NCBI GenBank assembly: GCA_020631555.1
Contig: JAHDGY010000022.1
Coordinates: 1 to 34,833, forward strand
DNA length: 34,833 nt
Direction: 5' to 3'
From: Flavobacteriales bacterium
GTDB taxonomy: Bacteria > Bacteroidota > Bacteroidia > Flavobacteriales_D > Parvicellaceae
The stretch's first letter is position 1; each line of letters begins with the position of its first letter. The notes under the pieces are model-generated. The model was not told the DNA's origin, ran no database searches, and was given only the letters and a program-made list of their open reading frames with translations. Both the position numbers and the translations under genes were made by a program. This document shows positions 26,956-34,833 of this stretch, one piece after another.

Positions 26956-27233
26956 AATACAGTTGGTTCACCCTGCACGATCGTTCCGCCATGTGCAGTA
27001 CTATCTCCCATTCTTGCTGCCGGCATCCCTCCGATCAAAACGGTAGCCGATCCAGCTACAATACTATCTGGTGGTCCTACGCAAGTTGCCATATCGCCGA
27101 CTTTTGCGGCTGGCATTCCACCTATTAATACCGTTACTTCTCCCGGAGGAAGAATAGGCCCACCAACATGTGGTACTCCTGTAGTCATTGGACACACGTG
27201 CATGTCCGAAATTCTTGCTGCTGGTTGTCCCAT
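26946..27233 (-). CDS. PAAR-domain spike tip protein, Afp10-like
   Basis: This 95-aa protein caps the spike with a sharp PAAR cone. The N-terminus MGQPAARISDMHVCP is typical, and VLIGGMPAAKVGDMATC and VLIGGMPAARMGD are the repeated PAAR motifs. His12, Cys14 and the later Cys and His residues (ATC, STAHGG) are candidate zinc ligands. It starts 5 bp after the spike gene. Its final LIG and stop codons lie within a dispersed repeat tail, which may have replaced or trimmed the original C-terminus. Confidence 0.95.
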   Translation of the reverse strand: MGQPAARISDMHVCPMTTGVPHVGGPILPPGEVTVLIGGMPAAKVGDMATCVGPPDSIVAGSATVLIGGMPAARMGDSTAHGGTIVQGEPTVLIG

Positions 27234-27238
27234 TGTTC

Positions 27239-28984
27239 TTAATTTATCTGGACCAACGATCCTTTTAATACCGCAATCGCACTTGAGGATACTTCTGCTC
27301 CCGCGCTACCCTCTGCTACAAATTCTGCTTGTGCAGTTACGTTTACATTCATTCCTTCTATGTTGACATCTCCCGACGCTTTGATATCTATATCTCCAGC
27401 ACTCTCGATCACAATGCCATTACTGTCCATTGTAACAATGTTGGAGTTATCGTCTTCGATTCTTATCTCGCCCGCATCTTCGTCGAGCGTAAAAATTTTA
27501 CCTCCCGGAGTTTCTATTGTCACCGACTTCTTATCGTCGTCGAACAACAATTTCATCTCGCTTCGGGTAAAAAATCCCTTTTCGTGGTTATCGTCACTTG
27601 CTGTAATTGGAGCCGGTTTCGCACTACTATGAAGCATCCCCAAAACGACACAATGGTTTGGGTCTTCATTAATAAATCCGATGATTACTTCATCATCAAT
27701 CTCTGGTCTAAAAAATGCGCCTCTAGAATCTCCTGCATCCAGAGAAGCTACACGAGCCCAAATCCCCTGTTCTTCACCGTCCACAATTGGTACTTTCACC
27801 AAAATTCGATCTTCACCATCCGGATCTTCTTCTAATTGCGTAACAACCCCGATCTGCAAGCCTTTGATGGCTGGAAGTAGTCCACCCGCTGGTGGAGAAT
27901 CAATCTCATAACATTCACTAAACCATTCGGGATCTAGTCCAAACTGTGCATCAGAAGTCCAGTTTCCATCGGTAATTGTGTGTCGAACGCCAGTAACAAA
28001 AACTTTCCCATTGAAACGGTCACCAACACCTTCCAATTTCAACATTGTAGCAGGCTTTACACCAGGTATCCCTTGGAATTTGACTCGCCCCCTGACTTTG
28101 GCCAATTGGTTATAAAGAAAGGTTGCATCGGTCCAATCTTGCAATTGCACTTCCGTCAAATTTCCGCCATGCTTAAGCTCTAGATTTTCTAAACCCACAA
28201 CATTCGCAAGTTCCGACGGTGTAATGTTACCGTTCAGCTCAACGTTTGGATCAGTACCTTCAACTTCAACTACTTCCTGATCGGCATAATTCCAGCCGTA
28301 TCCCGTAATCTTACTTTTCTGATACCGAGCGTCAATCTCGCCGTCAAAATCCAACATTGAACTTCCATAAGTAATGGTCTCCACTTCACCTTGTCCAAGG
28401 TCCGGTGCTGCGATGGTAATTTTACCACCATCCACCCAGCATAGCTTTCCGCTAGCCTGGGCCCTCGACAACATAAAGTCCCAATCTGTAGCTTGGTATT
28501 GTACTAGTTCGGCGTGTTCATGTTTTGTTGCTTCTACCTCCTTTTCCAATCCATAAGTATCGATTATTTCCTCGAATACGGAACTGTCCTTGCTTTCATA
28601 AAACAAATGCGATTTTCTCCCTATGGTCATCTTAACCGCCTCATCCTTGCACTCCAAAATCAGATGGCTACTCCCTTCTCGAATCTTGATATTGTGCTTG
28701 ATGATGATTCCTTTGAAAATCGTTTCCTCGTTGTTGTGGTAGCCTGCCTTAATTTCGATCGATTCACCAGGAGCAAATTTGCTCTCGTTGCTCATCGCAA
28801 AATCCTGCTCCGAAGCTTCCCCATCCACCAAAACAATCTGCGCATAAGGTATACGATTGATTTCTAAAGACACCGCCAAACTTACCACCTCATATGTGGC
28901 AGCCAACTCCAATCCCCCAGCAAGCACCGTACTCGTTATCAAGTCTGGATTCTCTGAGGTGTCTATTAATCCGCTGTTATTCAT
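27239..28984 (-). CDS. VgrG-like central spike protein, Afp8-like
   Basis: This 581-aa protein forms the trimeric spike under the tube. The N-terminal gp27-like part (SLEINRIPYAQIVLVDG, KAGYHNNEETIFKGIIIKH) spans about 1-350. The gp5 OB-fold begins near 375 (IGVVTQLEEDPDGEDRILVK). The C-terminus from about 490 is a regular beta-prism repeat (IVTMDSNGIVIESAGDIDI, KASGDVNIEGMNV). No effector extension follows the prism. The start overlaps the LysM gene stop as TAATG, and PAAR follows by 5 bp. Confidence 0.95.
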   Translation of the reverse strand: MNNSGLIDTSENPDLITSTVLAGGLELAATYEVVSLAVSLEINRIPYAQIVLVDGEASEQDFAMSNESKFAPGESIEIKAGYHNNEETIFKGIIIKHNIKIREGSSHLILECKDEAVKMTIGRKSHLFYESKDSSVFEEIIDTYGLEKEVEATKHEHAELVQYQATDWDFMLSRAQASGKLCWVDGGKITIAAPDLGQGEVETITYGSSMLDFDGEIDARYQKSKITGYGWNYADQEVVEVEGTDPNVELNGNITPSELANVVGLENLELKHGGNLTEVQLQDWTDATFLYNQLAKVRGRVKFQGIPGVKPATMLKLEGVGDRFNGKVFVTGVRHTITDGNWTSDAQFGLDPEWFSECYEIDSPPAGGLLPAIKGLQIGVVTQLEEDPDGEDRILVKVPIVDGEEQGIWARVASLDAGDSRGAFFRPEIDDEVIIGFINEDPNHCVVLGMLHSSAKPAPITASDDNHEKGFFTRSEMKLLFDDDKKSVTIETPGGKIFTLDEDAGEIRIEDDNSNIVTMDSNGIVIESAGDIDIKASGDVNIEGMNVNVTAQAEFVAEGSAGAEVSSSAIAVLKGSLVQIN

Positions 28985-29688
28985 TATTGGGCTAATTTGT
29001 CAATGGGCGGAAAATACAGTCGGTCACCGACTTTTAACTTTCTAAAATTTGTCAGGTTGTTCACCTTTGCTACTTCCAGATAATACTTGGAATCTCCATA
29101 AATTTTATGCGTCATCAATGGCAAGGTATCACCATCGTATACCGTTCGAATGTGCGTCAAATCTGGTGAAGAATTATTCTCCTCCGCGGCGCGTTTTTCC
29201 TCGTCGATTAATGATTTAAACTTCGCTTTACCCACTGCCCGAAGTGGTTTTCCGTCCGGACGAAAAAGCTTATACTCGATATTCAATTCGAGTAAAACGC
29301 ATTGGAATAGCAATGTCCCCCAAGAAACTTTTAGGTAGTTCGGTTTATGGATTTCTCCGTTATAACGAAATACGGTTTTCTTAAAGTTCTCAATATCCTC
29401 TTCGATTCCATTACCATTGTCACTTCCAGCAGAATCATTGTTCTGAAACACGCCAGTTCTGTCAAACAAAAAATCAAGCTCCAATTCTTCTGGAATCGTG
29501 CGAACGAATTTCGGCGTGGCGCTACTGTTTCCCTGGCCTGACTGCTCGTTGTATTCTGTTTTAAGCGTCATTGAATAGGTTTCCGGATTAACCGCCGTCG
29601 TGTACAATGCACCATCGCTTGCTTCGTTGCGAAACTCAGGGTCTGTGTACGCTTTTATTACCAATTTCTGCAATTGTCCGTTGCTCAT
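28984..29688 (-). CDS. LysM-containing eCIS baseplate/tube-linking protein, Afp7-like
   Basis: This 234-aa protein has an N-terminal CIS tube-type domain (VNPETYSMTLKTEYNE, IPEELELDFLFDRTG) and a C-terminal LysM domain from about residue 180 (RTVYDGDTLPLMTHKIYGD, LKVGDRLYFPPI). In T4 and Afp-type machines the LysM-bearing protein (gp53 / Afp7) holds the inner baseplate to the spike hub, so its LysM need not bind peptidoglycan. It begins 4 bp after the DUF5908 gene and its stop overlaps the spike start. Confidence 0.9.
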   Translation of the reverse strand: MSNGQLQKLVIKAYTDPEFRNEASDGALYTTAVNPETYSMTLKTEYNEQSGQGNSSATPKFVRTIPEELELDFLFDRTGVFQNNDSAGSDNGNGIEEDIENFKKTVFRYNGEIHKPNYLKVSWGTLLFQCVLLELNIEYKLFRPDGKPLRAVGKAKFKSLIDEEKRAAEENNSSPDLTHIRTVYDGDTLPLMTHKIYGDSKYYLEVAKVNNLTNFRKLKVGDRLYFPPIDKLAQ

Positions 29689-29692
29689 TGCG

Positions 29693-29860
29693 CTACCTTT
29701 CTTTCTTGTTTTTTAGAACTTTCATTACCTCATCCATGCACTCCTGCAAAACAGCTCCACCTGACGAATCTCCACCTTGCGGTGCAGTTTTTTTACCTCC
29801 CTTTTTCGCATCCCCTTCCACATTAATTTTAATGTGCATTTCCTTAATTTCAATCGGCAT
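29693..29860 (-). CDS. DUF5908-family small eCIS protein
   Basis: This 55-residue protein runs from the ATG at 29860 to TAG at 29693. The N-terminus MPIEIKEMHIKINV is the hallmark of DUF5908, a family of very short proteins found in Bacteroidota contractile-system loci. The rest is a Lys/Gly-rich linker (GDAKKGGKKTAPQGGDSSGG) and a short helix (LQECMDEVMKVLKNKKER). The start overlaps the preceding tube gene stop (TAATG) and the LysM gene follows by 4 bp, which strongly supports translation. The role is unknown; it could correspond in position to small Afp6-like components. Confidence 0.85.
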   Translation of the reverse strand: MPIEIKEMHIKINVEGDAKKGGKKTAPQGGDSSGGAVLQECMDEVMKVLKNKKER

Positions 29861-30318
29861 TAGTTTCCTATTTCAGTAGTGTAATATTGATAAGACAATT
29901 CCAGTGTTTCCATTGCTAGTTTACTCTCCTGCGCATTGAATTCATCAACAGCCCATTTAACCGGTATTGCCCCAGTAATTTTCCAAGTAACCAGTGGTGT
30001 TTCAGAGTCGTTTTTTGCTTCTCCGTAGAGGTTTATGACAATAGATTTTGGCGAAAATTCAAAGTTCTCAATCGCGTCTTGACACCATTTGATGATTTTT
30101 GAATTTTTCAAAAATCCCCGCTTCAGAACCAAGTTCGGAAACTTGGTTCTGACCGGGAGTTTATGTTTAAATCTATTCTCTCCACCTTCGGCGTATTCTT
30201 CGGTTTCTATATCGACCGACAGCCCACTTACCGACTGAAAATACATGTCGTCTTTCAGTTCAGGAAGTCCTTCAACCTTCACCCGAAATCTAAACCCTAC
30301 TGGTGGATAATTGTCCAT
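29860..30318 (-). CDS. Second tail tube protein, Afp5-like
   Basis: This 152-aa protein belongs to the T4 gp19-like tube family. Matches include PPVGFRFRVKVEGLPE, FQSVSGLSVDIETEEYAEGG, the strand pattern KLPVRTKFPNLVLKRGFLKNS, and the terminal METLELSYQYY. It is related to, but clearly different from, the tube protein encoded 7 bp upstream. By analogy with Afp5 it probably forms the first tube ring on the baseplate. Confidence 0.9.
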   Translation of the reverse strand: MDNYPPVGFRFRVKVEGLPELKDDMYFQSVSGLSVDIETEEYAEGGENRFKHKLPVRTKFPNLVLKRGFLKNSKIIKWCQDAIENFEFSPKSIVINLYGEAKNDSETPLVTWKITGAIPVKWAVDEFNAQESKLAMETLELSYQYYTTEIGN

Positions 30319-30324
30319 CTTTTA

Positions 30325-30762
30325 CTAATCGTTTTGGATAGACAATCCTTCGTGAACCAATTCGATAGTCTCGATAGCAACTTCACTGCTGTCTGCTTTC
30401 AAACCAGGACCTTGAACCTTAGTTGGCCATGCATTTCTCACTTTCACCGTATAAACTGGATCTTCATCCTCGTTTAACAATTTGATCGTGATATCACGTC
30501 TTTCGATTGTGTTTAGTTTAACCGTATTCCACCAATCGTAAAACTCGTTGTCGTTGACAAACGTTCCACGCTTTAAGGTTATGTTAGAATACTTCTGTTG
30601 CCCAGGCATTTTAATCTTCGTATGCTCTGGACTTGCACCATGTCTGTACTCGATTACTTCTGTTTCCACATCCAAACCAGAAACTTCTGTAAACCCGATC
30701 TTTGTTCCGCCCCAATCAACTTGGAACTTATGTGCACTTAATGGATATGCTTGTGCGCTCAT
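30325..30762 (-). CDS. Major tail tube protein, Afp1-like
   Basis: This 145-aa member of the gp19 tube family forms the inner tube that is pushed into the target. Typical motifs are FQVDWGGTKIGFTEVSGLDV, VIEYRHGASPEHTKIKMPGQ, ITLKRGTF and IETIELVHEGL near the end. It lies 33 bp after the sheath gene. Only two tube paralogues are present. Confidence 0.95.
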   Translation of the reverse strand: MSAQAYPLSAHKFQVDWGGTKIGFTEVSGLDVETEVIEYRHGASPEHTKIKMPGQQKYSNITLKRGTFVNDNEFYDWWNTVKLNTIERRDITIKLLNEDEDPVYTVKVRNAWPTKVQGPGLKADSSEVAIETIELVHEGLSIQND

Positions 30763-30795
30763 AATTTTCTTTTTTTAATAATGAATCAATTGGTT

Positions 30796-32829
30796 TTATG
30801 CTTCCTGCATTTTGTGAGAAAAGCGTAGGATGATGAATTCAGCCGGACGTACTACCGCCATTCCGATTTCTACGATCATTCGACCTTCAAGAATATCCTG
30901 GGCAGTCATCGTTTGACCCAATCCAACACGAACATAGAATGCTTGTTCCGTTTTAGCTCCTGCCAATGCACCTGCTTTCCATTGTTGAACCAAGAAATTC
31001 TCTACCATTGCTCGCACCCGAACCCAAGTATTTGCGTCGTTTCCTTCAAAAACAAATTGTTCGGTAGCCTTTCTAACCGACTCCTCTACCATGTTGAAGA
31101 ATCTTCTAACTGGCACATACCTCCATTCATTGTCGTTTCCGGCCAATGTTCTAGCGCCCCAAACCAAAGTTCCTTTACCTGTAAAGGTTCTAATTGCATT
31201 GATCGATTTACCTGTTGTATGAACATTTAGGTCCGCTTGCTCCTCATGTGAAATTTGAACAGATGGTTTAATAACATAGCTTACACCTACATTCGCAGGT
31301 GCCTTCCATACCCCCCTAGTCGCATCAATTCTAGCGTAAATTCCAGCCACTGCCGATGAAGGTGGTAATGTCAAAGGCATGTTTGCGATCTTGTTTTTGA
31401 TCCTGTTATAGCTATCGGTATCGAAGCTTTTTACCTCTTGAAGCGTACGAGCATGAAGCGAACCATTGTTTTTATCTAAAACACTAACATGTGCCGCAGA
31501 AACTATGGTTAGAATTGCATCAACATTAGTCTCTACATGCTGGAATAAGTCAATTGAAATGCTAGTACCCAATACATAAGTCAACAACTTTGCAAATTCA
31601 GCTTGAAAATTTGAAGTGTCAGTCGTTACCGTGGCTTCGCGATCCGCCGCGTTAGAATCTTTCTTCAACTTAGATTTAAGAGAAACAAGATTTGCATATA
31701 TCTCATCAATCTTACCACTACCTTCAAAATCACCTAAGAACGTTGTTTGCGCACCTTCAATAGCCGTTTTGGTGGCAACAGCAGCAGGACCGTCATCTGA
31801 AATAACCTTAAGCACCGCAGTTACCTCAGCCTTAACTGCATCCTTATCAGCAATAGCCGAAGACAGTCTACCTAATACGTTATCAACATGGTCTATGAAA
31901 GTTGATGCGTTGGCAGCATTATAAGAACCTCCGAAACCACCTGAAATAAATTCAATCGCGGCAACTAACTCGCCTGTAGCTGTTCCCGCAAGAATATCCG
32001 TTCTATTTCGAAGATGGCCAAGATCATCTACAAATCTACTTTTCAACTTAGCTAGATTCTGTTTAGCGGTTTGAAGTGCATCCGGATCGTTTGAAGTATG
32101 AGTAATAGCAATATCACCTTCGGAATAAGCATAGCTCAAAATAGTTTCCAAAAATGGATAATACGCCGCTCCGTACTTTGCATAATCTTTTTCACTTGAG
32201 ATTGAATTTCTCAGGCTATCCACATCCGTTTGGCTATCTGATTTGGTGTCAATAATTGTGAAACGATCTTGCAACTTATTGCACTGTGATAAAGCCGAAT
32301 TGTACAATGCATGAAACTTAGAAGAATCTGAAATATTCGTTGCATCTGGGAACAAAATCAAAGTTGGTTCGTCTTCTTTTTCAAGCCTTGTTAATCCTTT
32401 TGTCAATTCGCCATCATCCACGGAAGTCTTAAGTAAAGCAGCGTCAGCTCCATACAATCCAACAGAAACAATGTAGCACGGACCACCTCCATTCGCAAAG
32501 TACATCTGCAATGAGTAGTACATTAAGAATGGTTTTGGCGACGAAGGTTGGTTCACCTTGATTGATCTAGCGACGTTGTTATCCGTATCTACAACATCAT
32601 CAATCTCAACCGTAATGGTATCTTCATTTGCCGCAGAACCGAAATAAGTTTCGTACTCCAACAAAGACGTTATACGTGTTGGAACTTCTAATAATGTATC
32701 GCCATTTTCCTTCTCCGCTTTTTCCGTGTACCCAATGAAGGCCGGAATAGCAGTTTCAACTTGTGCTACCGAAGGAGGGAATTTGACGATTTCCTCAACG
32801 TAGACACCAGGGGTTTTGTAGTTTGCCAT
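30796..32829 (-). CDS. Contractile sheath protein with large insertion, Afp2-4-like
   Basis: This 677-aa protein is the only sheath subunit in the window. The N-terminus (YKTPGVYVEEIVKFPPSVAQ, AIPAFIGYT) and the C-terminal domain (GARTLAGNDNEWRYVPVRRF to FSHKMQEA) are classic phage-tail-sheath sequence. Between about residues 235 and 480, after KYGAAYYPFLETIL and before LPPSSAVAGIYARIDATRGV, is a 240-residue insertion rich in Ala, Asp and Lys helices. In sheath folds, insertions at this place face outward. Afp has three sheath genes, whereas here one enlarged protein probably forms the whole sheath. Confidence 0.93.
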   Translation of the reverse strand: MANYKTPGVYVEEIVKFPPSVAQVETAIPAFIGYTEKAEKENGDTLLEVPTRITSLLEYETYFGSAANEDTITVEIDDVVDTDNNVARSIKVNQPSSPKPFLMYYSLQMYFANGGGPCYIVSVGLYGADAALLKTSVDDGELTKGLTRLEKEDEPTLILFPDATNISDSSKFHALYNSALSQCNKLQDRFTIIDTKSDSQTDVDSLRNSISSEKDYAKYGAAYYPFLETILSYAYSEGDIAITHTSNDPDALQTAKQNLAKLKSRFVDDLGHLRNRTDILAGTATGELVAAIEFISGGFGGSYNAANASTFIDHVDNVLGRLSSAIADKDAVKAEVTAVLKVISDDGPAAVATKTAIEGAQTTFLGDFEGSGKIDEIYANLVSLKSKLKKDSNAADREATVTTDTSNFQAEFAKLLTYVLGTSISIDLFQHVETNVDAILTIVSAAHVSVLDKNNGSLHARTLQEVKSFDTDSYNRIKNKIANMPLTLPPSSAVAGIYARIDATRGVWKAPANVGVSYVIKPSVQISHEEQADLNVHTTGKSINAIRTFTGKGTLVWGARTLAGNDNEWRYVPVRRFFNMVEESVRKATEQFVFEGNDANTWVRVRAMVENFLVQQWKAGALAGAKTEQAFYVRVGLGQTMTAQDILEGRMIVEIGMAVVRPAEFIILRFSHKMQEA

Positions 32830-32867
32830 AATATGCTACTAGTTAGTAATTGGTTGATTTTCTATTT

Positions 32868-33710
32868 TTATAAATATGTTTTCGAGTAATATTGGGTGTC
32901 GTCTTCGCCCTTGGAAGCGTCACCTTTATGAATGATATCAACAGACGGGTTTGGATACGTTACTCCAGCTTTCTTAACTTCCAAATAACCATTTTTGGTT
33001 AATGGTTTTCTTCCTCCTGTAGTATGCAATACCGATCCGTCCTCTGATTTTATATATTGCCAAAAAGTTTTTCTGTTCTTAAATTCTATCGTTTCCTCAG
33101 GAGTGGTTACAGCAAATTCATCTCCCGCTACTAAATCCATTTCAATACCTTGTCCTTCCAAGTGAATTCTAATAAAACCTGATTTCCCAATCAATTCTGA
33201 AGCATCGATGTCCTTGATTAAGTCAATGGTTTTGTCGTTTAGATTTCCTTGGGATTTATATTTCGACAACCTCTTGAAACCTACGGTAACGGCGTCCTCT
33301 TTCACCGATTCCTCCGGCGAGCGATTAGAAAGCATGATCAGCTTATTCTTGTCTAATTCTATGTCCGTATAGTTTTCGAAATACGGATCCTTAAATCGGA
33401 AGGTAAAGTCAAGCACAAAGTCCTCTGAAAATCCAATAAATGGCTTAGCACTATTAGAGGGATCTGCCAATAAAAAAACTTGTAAATTAGTTGGATTAAC
33501 CACGAATCTCGCCCTCCAATTCTTCAGAATAGTAGCGCACTTTGCAGTTGGCATCACCTCCATAAAATCACCTAGATTGTACGCCAACAAGTTCTTTTTA
33601 GCTTTTTCCGTCTCCAAATCATCACCAAACTCTTTATTTCCTTCATCCAAGAAATAACGATGGTGAATATGAAGTACAAATAGAGGTTTATAATTATTCG
33701 AAAATGACAT
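32868..33710 (-). CDS. Conserved eCIS protein of unknown function, cap-adaptor candidate
   Basis: This 280-aa protein has no domain I can name. It is soluble, with no signal or membrane segments. The N-terminus (YKPLFVLHIHHRYFLDEG) and FVVNPTNLQVFLLADPS, then DFTFRFKDPYFENYTDIEL, suggest a beta-rich fold. The C-terminal tail is polar and Tyr/Gly-rich. It lies 3 bp after the DUF4255 cap gene and 38 bp before the sheath gene, so it is probably structural. AlgoCIS-type particles have a cap adaptor at the distal end, and this is the best positional candidate here, which remains inference. Confidence 0.6.
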   Translation of the reverse strand: MSFSNNYKPLFVLHIHHRYFLDEGNKEFGDDLETEKAKKNLLAYNLGDFMEVMPTAKCATILKNWRARFVVNPTNLQVFLLADPSNSAKPFIGFSEDFVLDFTFRFKDPYFENYTDIELDKNKLIMLSNRSPEESVKEDAVTVGFKRLSKYKSQGNLNDKTIDLIKDIDASELIGKSGFIRIHLEGQGIEMDLVAGDEFAVTTPEETIEFKNRKTFWQYIKSEDGSVLHTTGGRKPLTKNGYLEVKKAGVTYPNPSVDIIHKGDASKGEDDTQYYSKTYL

Positions 33711-33713
33711 AGG

Positions 33714-34292
33714 CTACATGGTGCTTAGGTTTCCAGCAGACTGAGTAATAGCCGCTGATTGCTTGGTTAAAACATCTCTTTCTATTTCTACCAAAACAAG
33801 CTTGTATAGCACTGATGGTAATTGCTTTCCGCCCAGGGTTCCCCAGATGAAGTTCATCTCTTCAAAACTTGGGGTATACAATTCCACAGTAAACTTGAAA
33901 TTTCCAATCCCATCTAAAGCTGGATTTAGTCGATTGTAGACAGAATTGGCCTGTGTAAAAACCCTCTTGCCCTGAAAGAACTCTACAATTTTAGAAATAT
34001 CGCTAAGAGACTGCACATAAGTACTTCTATTTGCGCTGAACAGAATATAGAGATTCAGATTTACCTTTGGATTCTTGTACCTCATCTGATCGCCATCCAA
34101 CTGGCGGTTAGGAAAGTTCTTTAAGGTAGTTTCTTCCTCCATGTTAACAAGCGTAAGTATGATATCGTCGTTTAAATCATCCGCTCGATCATTTTGCGAA
34201 TCAACGATTGCCACATTTTCAATTGTTATCGTAGAAGTTTCTAAGTATCGATCTACCTCCTCGGATAATATTTTTAGAGTCTCGAAAATCAT
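33714..34292 (-). CDS. Tube-terminating cap protein, DUF4255 (Afp16/Pvc16-like)
   Basis: This 192-aa protein has the DUF4255 (Pvc16 N-terminal) domain, the factor that ends tube polymerisation and caps the distal end. Family features are MIFETLKILSEEVDRYLE at the start, DIILTLVNMEEE, KNPKVNLNLYILFSAN and a C-terminal YKLVLVEIERDVL. It is the first gene of the leftward operon, whereas Afp16 is last in the Afp cluster. No strong ribosome-binding site precedes the ATG, as is usual for Bacteroidota. Confidence 0.88.
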   Translation of the reverse strand: MIFETLKILSEEVDRYLETSTITIENVAIVDSQNDRADDLNDDIILTLVNMEEETTLKNFPNRQLDGDQMRYKNPKVNLNLYILFSANRSTYVQSLSDISKIVEFFQGKRVFTQANSVYNRLNPALDGIGNFKFTVELYTPSFEEMNFIWGTLGGKQLPSVLYKLVLVEIERDVLTKQSAAITQSAGNLSTM

Positions 34293-34833
34293 ATTTGCGA
34301 TGTGATATACAAGTCAAAACAGGTATTCGGGTAAAAGAAAAGCAGACATAGACCTGCCAGCTCAGAATTTGCTTAAACTCTAAATGCTACCGTAAGGAAC
34401 ACAACCACCGACTCAATTAGTCAGCAAATAGTCCTCATTTAGTAATTCTGAAAGGGTATGGGAACTGACCAGAATGAACAGTTCTCTTTTCTTACAAGGC
34501 GAATTCTCTTTTCTTGGGTTAACTTGTACAGGATATCATAAATTAGGTTTTAGGTTTTAGCGTTAATAAAGGTTGTACTTCTTCAAAGATCCATGTTTTT
34601 TTCGATCTCCGAGCGAAATTCCGAATTAAAGTTATCAACAATCGAAAACAGACAAATAAAATACTTTTTACTGGACTTTGCACATGACTAAAATTCAACA
34701 TAAAGATCATTTCAAACCTCCGGTAACGCGAATAGAATCAAGAAAAGGATACCCGTCCAGAAGAGTGTGTCTGAAAAAGAAAGGAGTTTCCAACAATTTA
34801 ACAAGTTTGTAATTGCAATAAAACAGACTAAAA
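34293..34833. other. Leader/intergenic region upstream of the eCIS operon
   Basis: This 541-bp AT-rich region has no convincing gene on either strand. It must hold the operon promoter if transcription starts within the window, but no clear TAnnTTTG element was found on the minus strand. Notable contents are a duplicated TTCTCTTTTCTT motif (about 34481-34514), a GGTTTTA duplication near 34547-34560, and the right 45-bp direct repeat at 34747-34791. Confidence 0.6.
34747..34791 (+). repeat. Right copy of 45-bp direct repeat
   Basis: This matches 5318-5362 over 45 bp with two adjacent mismatches (GA versus AG in a purine run) and the same orientation. It lies 455 bp upstream of the first cluster gene. 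The flanking sequences on both sides differ, so the ends of the repeat are well defined. Confidence 0.85.

Noticed and set aside
27239-28984. Type VI secretion system rather than eCIS
   Set aside because: No TssJLM membrane-complex, TssK or ClpV genes are present, while DUF4255, the CIS tape-measure family, LysM and DUF4157 genes all point to an extracellular system.
1-34833. CRISPR arrays, tRNA or rRNA genes
   Set aside because: No regularly spaced identical repeats, cloverleaf-like sequences or rRNA-like stretches were seen by eye. The recurring repeats are too degenerate and unevenly placed to be CRISPR.

Overview
The window looks like a chromosomal segment of a Bacteroidota bacterium, probably an aquatic or marine flavobacterium-like organism. 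The evidence is AT-rich DNA, a fused CcsB-CcsA cytochrome c synthetase, Bacteroidota-type protein families (DUF5908, the CIS tape-measure family, DUF4255 at the operon head) and a TAnnTTTG-like promoter. Rank below phylum cannot be fixed from the sequence alone.

Left flank (1-5.2 kb). A decayed IS3-family orfA with a probable terminal inverted repeat abuts the 3' end of ccsBA. Divergent from ccsBA is hemN, an oxygen-independent coproporphyrinogen III oxidase. These are housekeeping haem and cytochrome genes and bound the accessory region.

Main region (5.3-34.8 kb). One long, tightly packed, leftward gene cluster encodes an extracellular contractile injection system (eCIS), a phage-tail-like particle related to Afp, PVC, MAC and AlgoCIS. 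In transcription order: DUF4255 cap/tube terminator; a 280-aa unknown that is a cap-adaptor candidate; a sheath protein with a large insertion; two tube proteins; a 55-residue DUF5908 protein; a LysM baseplate protein; a VgrG-like spike; a PAAR tip; a possible 30-residue micro-ORF; a gp25-like wedge; a J-like baseplate protein; an Afp12-like baseplate protein; a 1752-aa protein with PKD/Ig-like modules; and the tape-measure protein. Structural genes are separated by a few bases or overlap (TAATG, ATGA), except for a 172-bp gap between PAAR and gp25.

Cargo end (5.7-13.1 kb). Downstream of the tape-measure gene are a DUF4157 (eCIS core) protein with a Trp-rich central region and a second HExxH domain, a lipoprotein, a small Cys-rich protein, a 1378-aa coiled-coil/membrane protein and a pentapeptide-repeat protein. 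The DUF4157 and 1378-aa proteins share an N-terminal SFFG / FFxPTVQT motif, which suggests both are loaded into the particle. No AAA+ ATPase (Afp15 type) and no conventional tail fibre is present.

The whole cluster lies between two 45-bp direct repeats (5318-5362 and 34747-34791). A dispersed intergenic repeat and a GGGTGATT-rich repeat recur at gene ends. The particle presumably assembles in the cytoplasm, is released, and delivers the cargo proteins. The target is not evident from the sequence.
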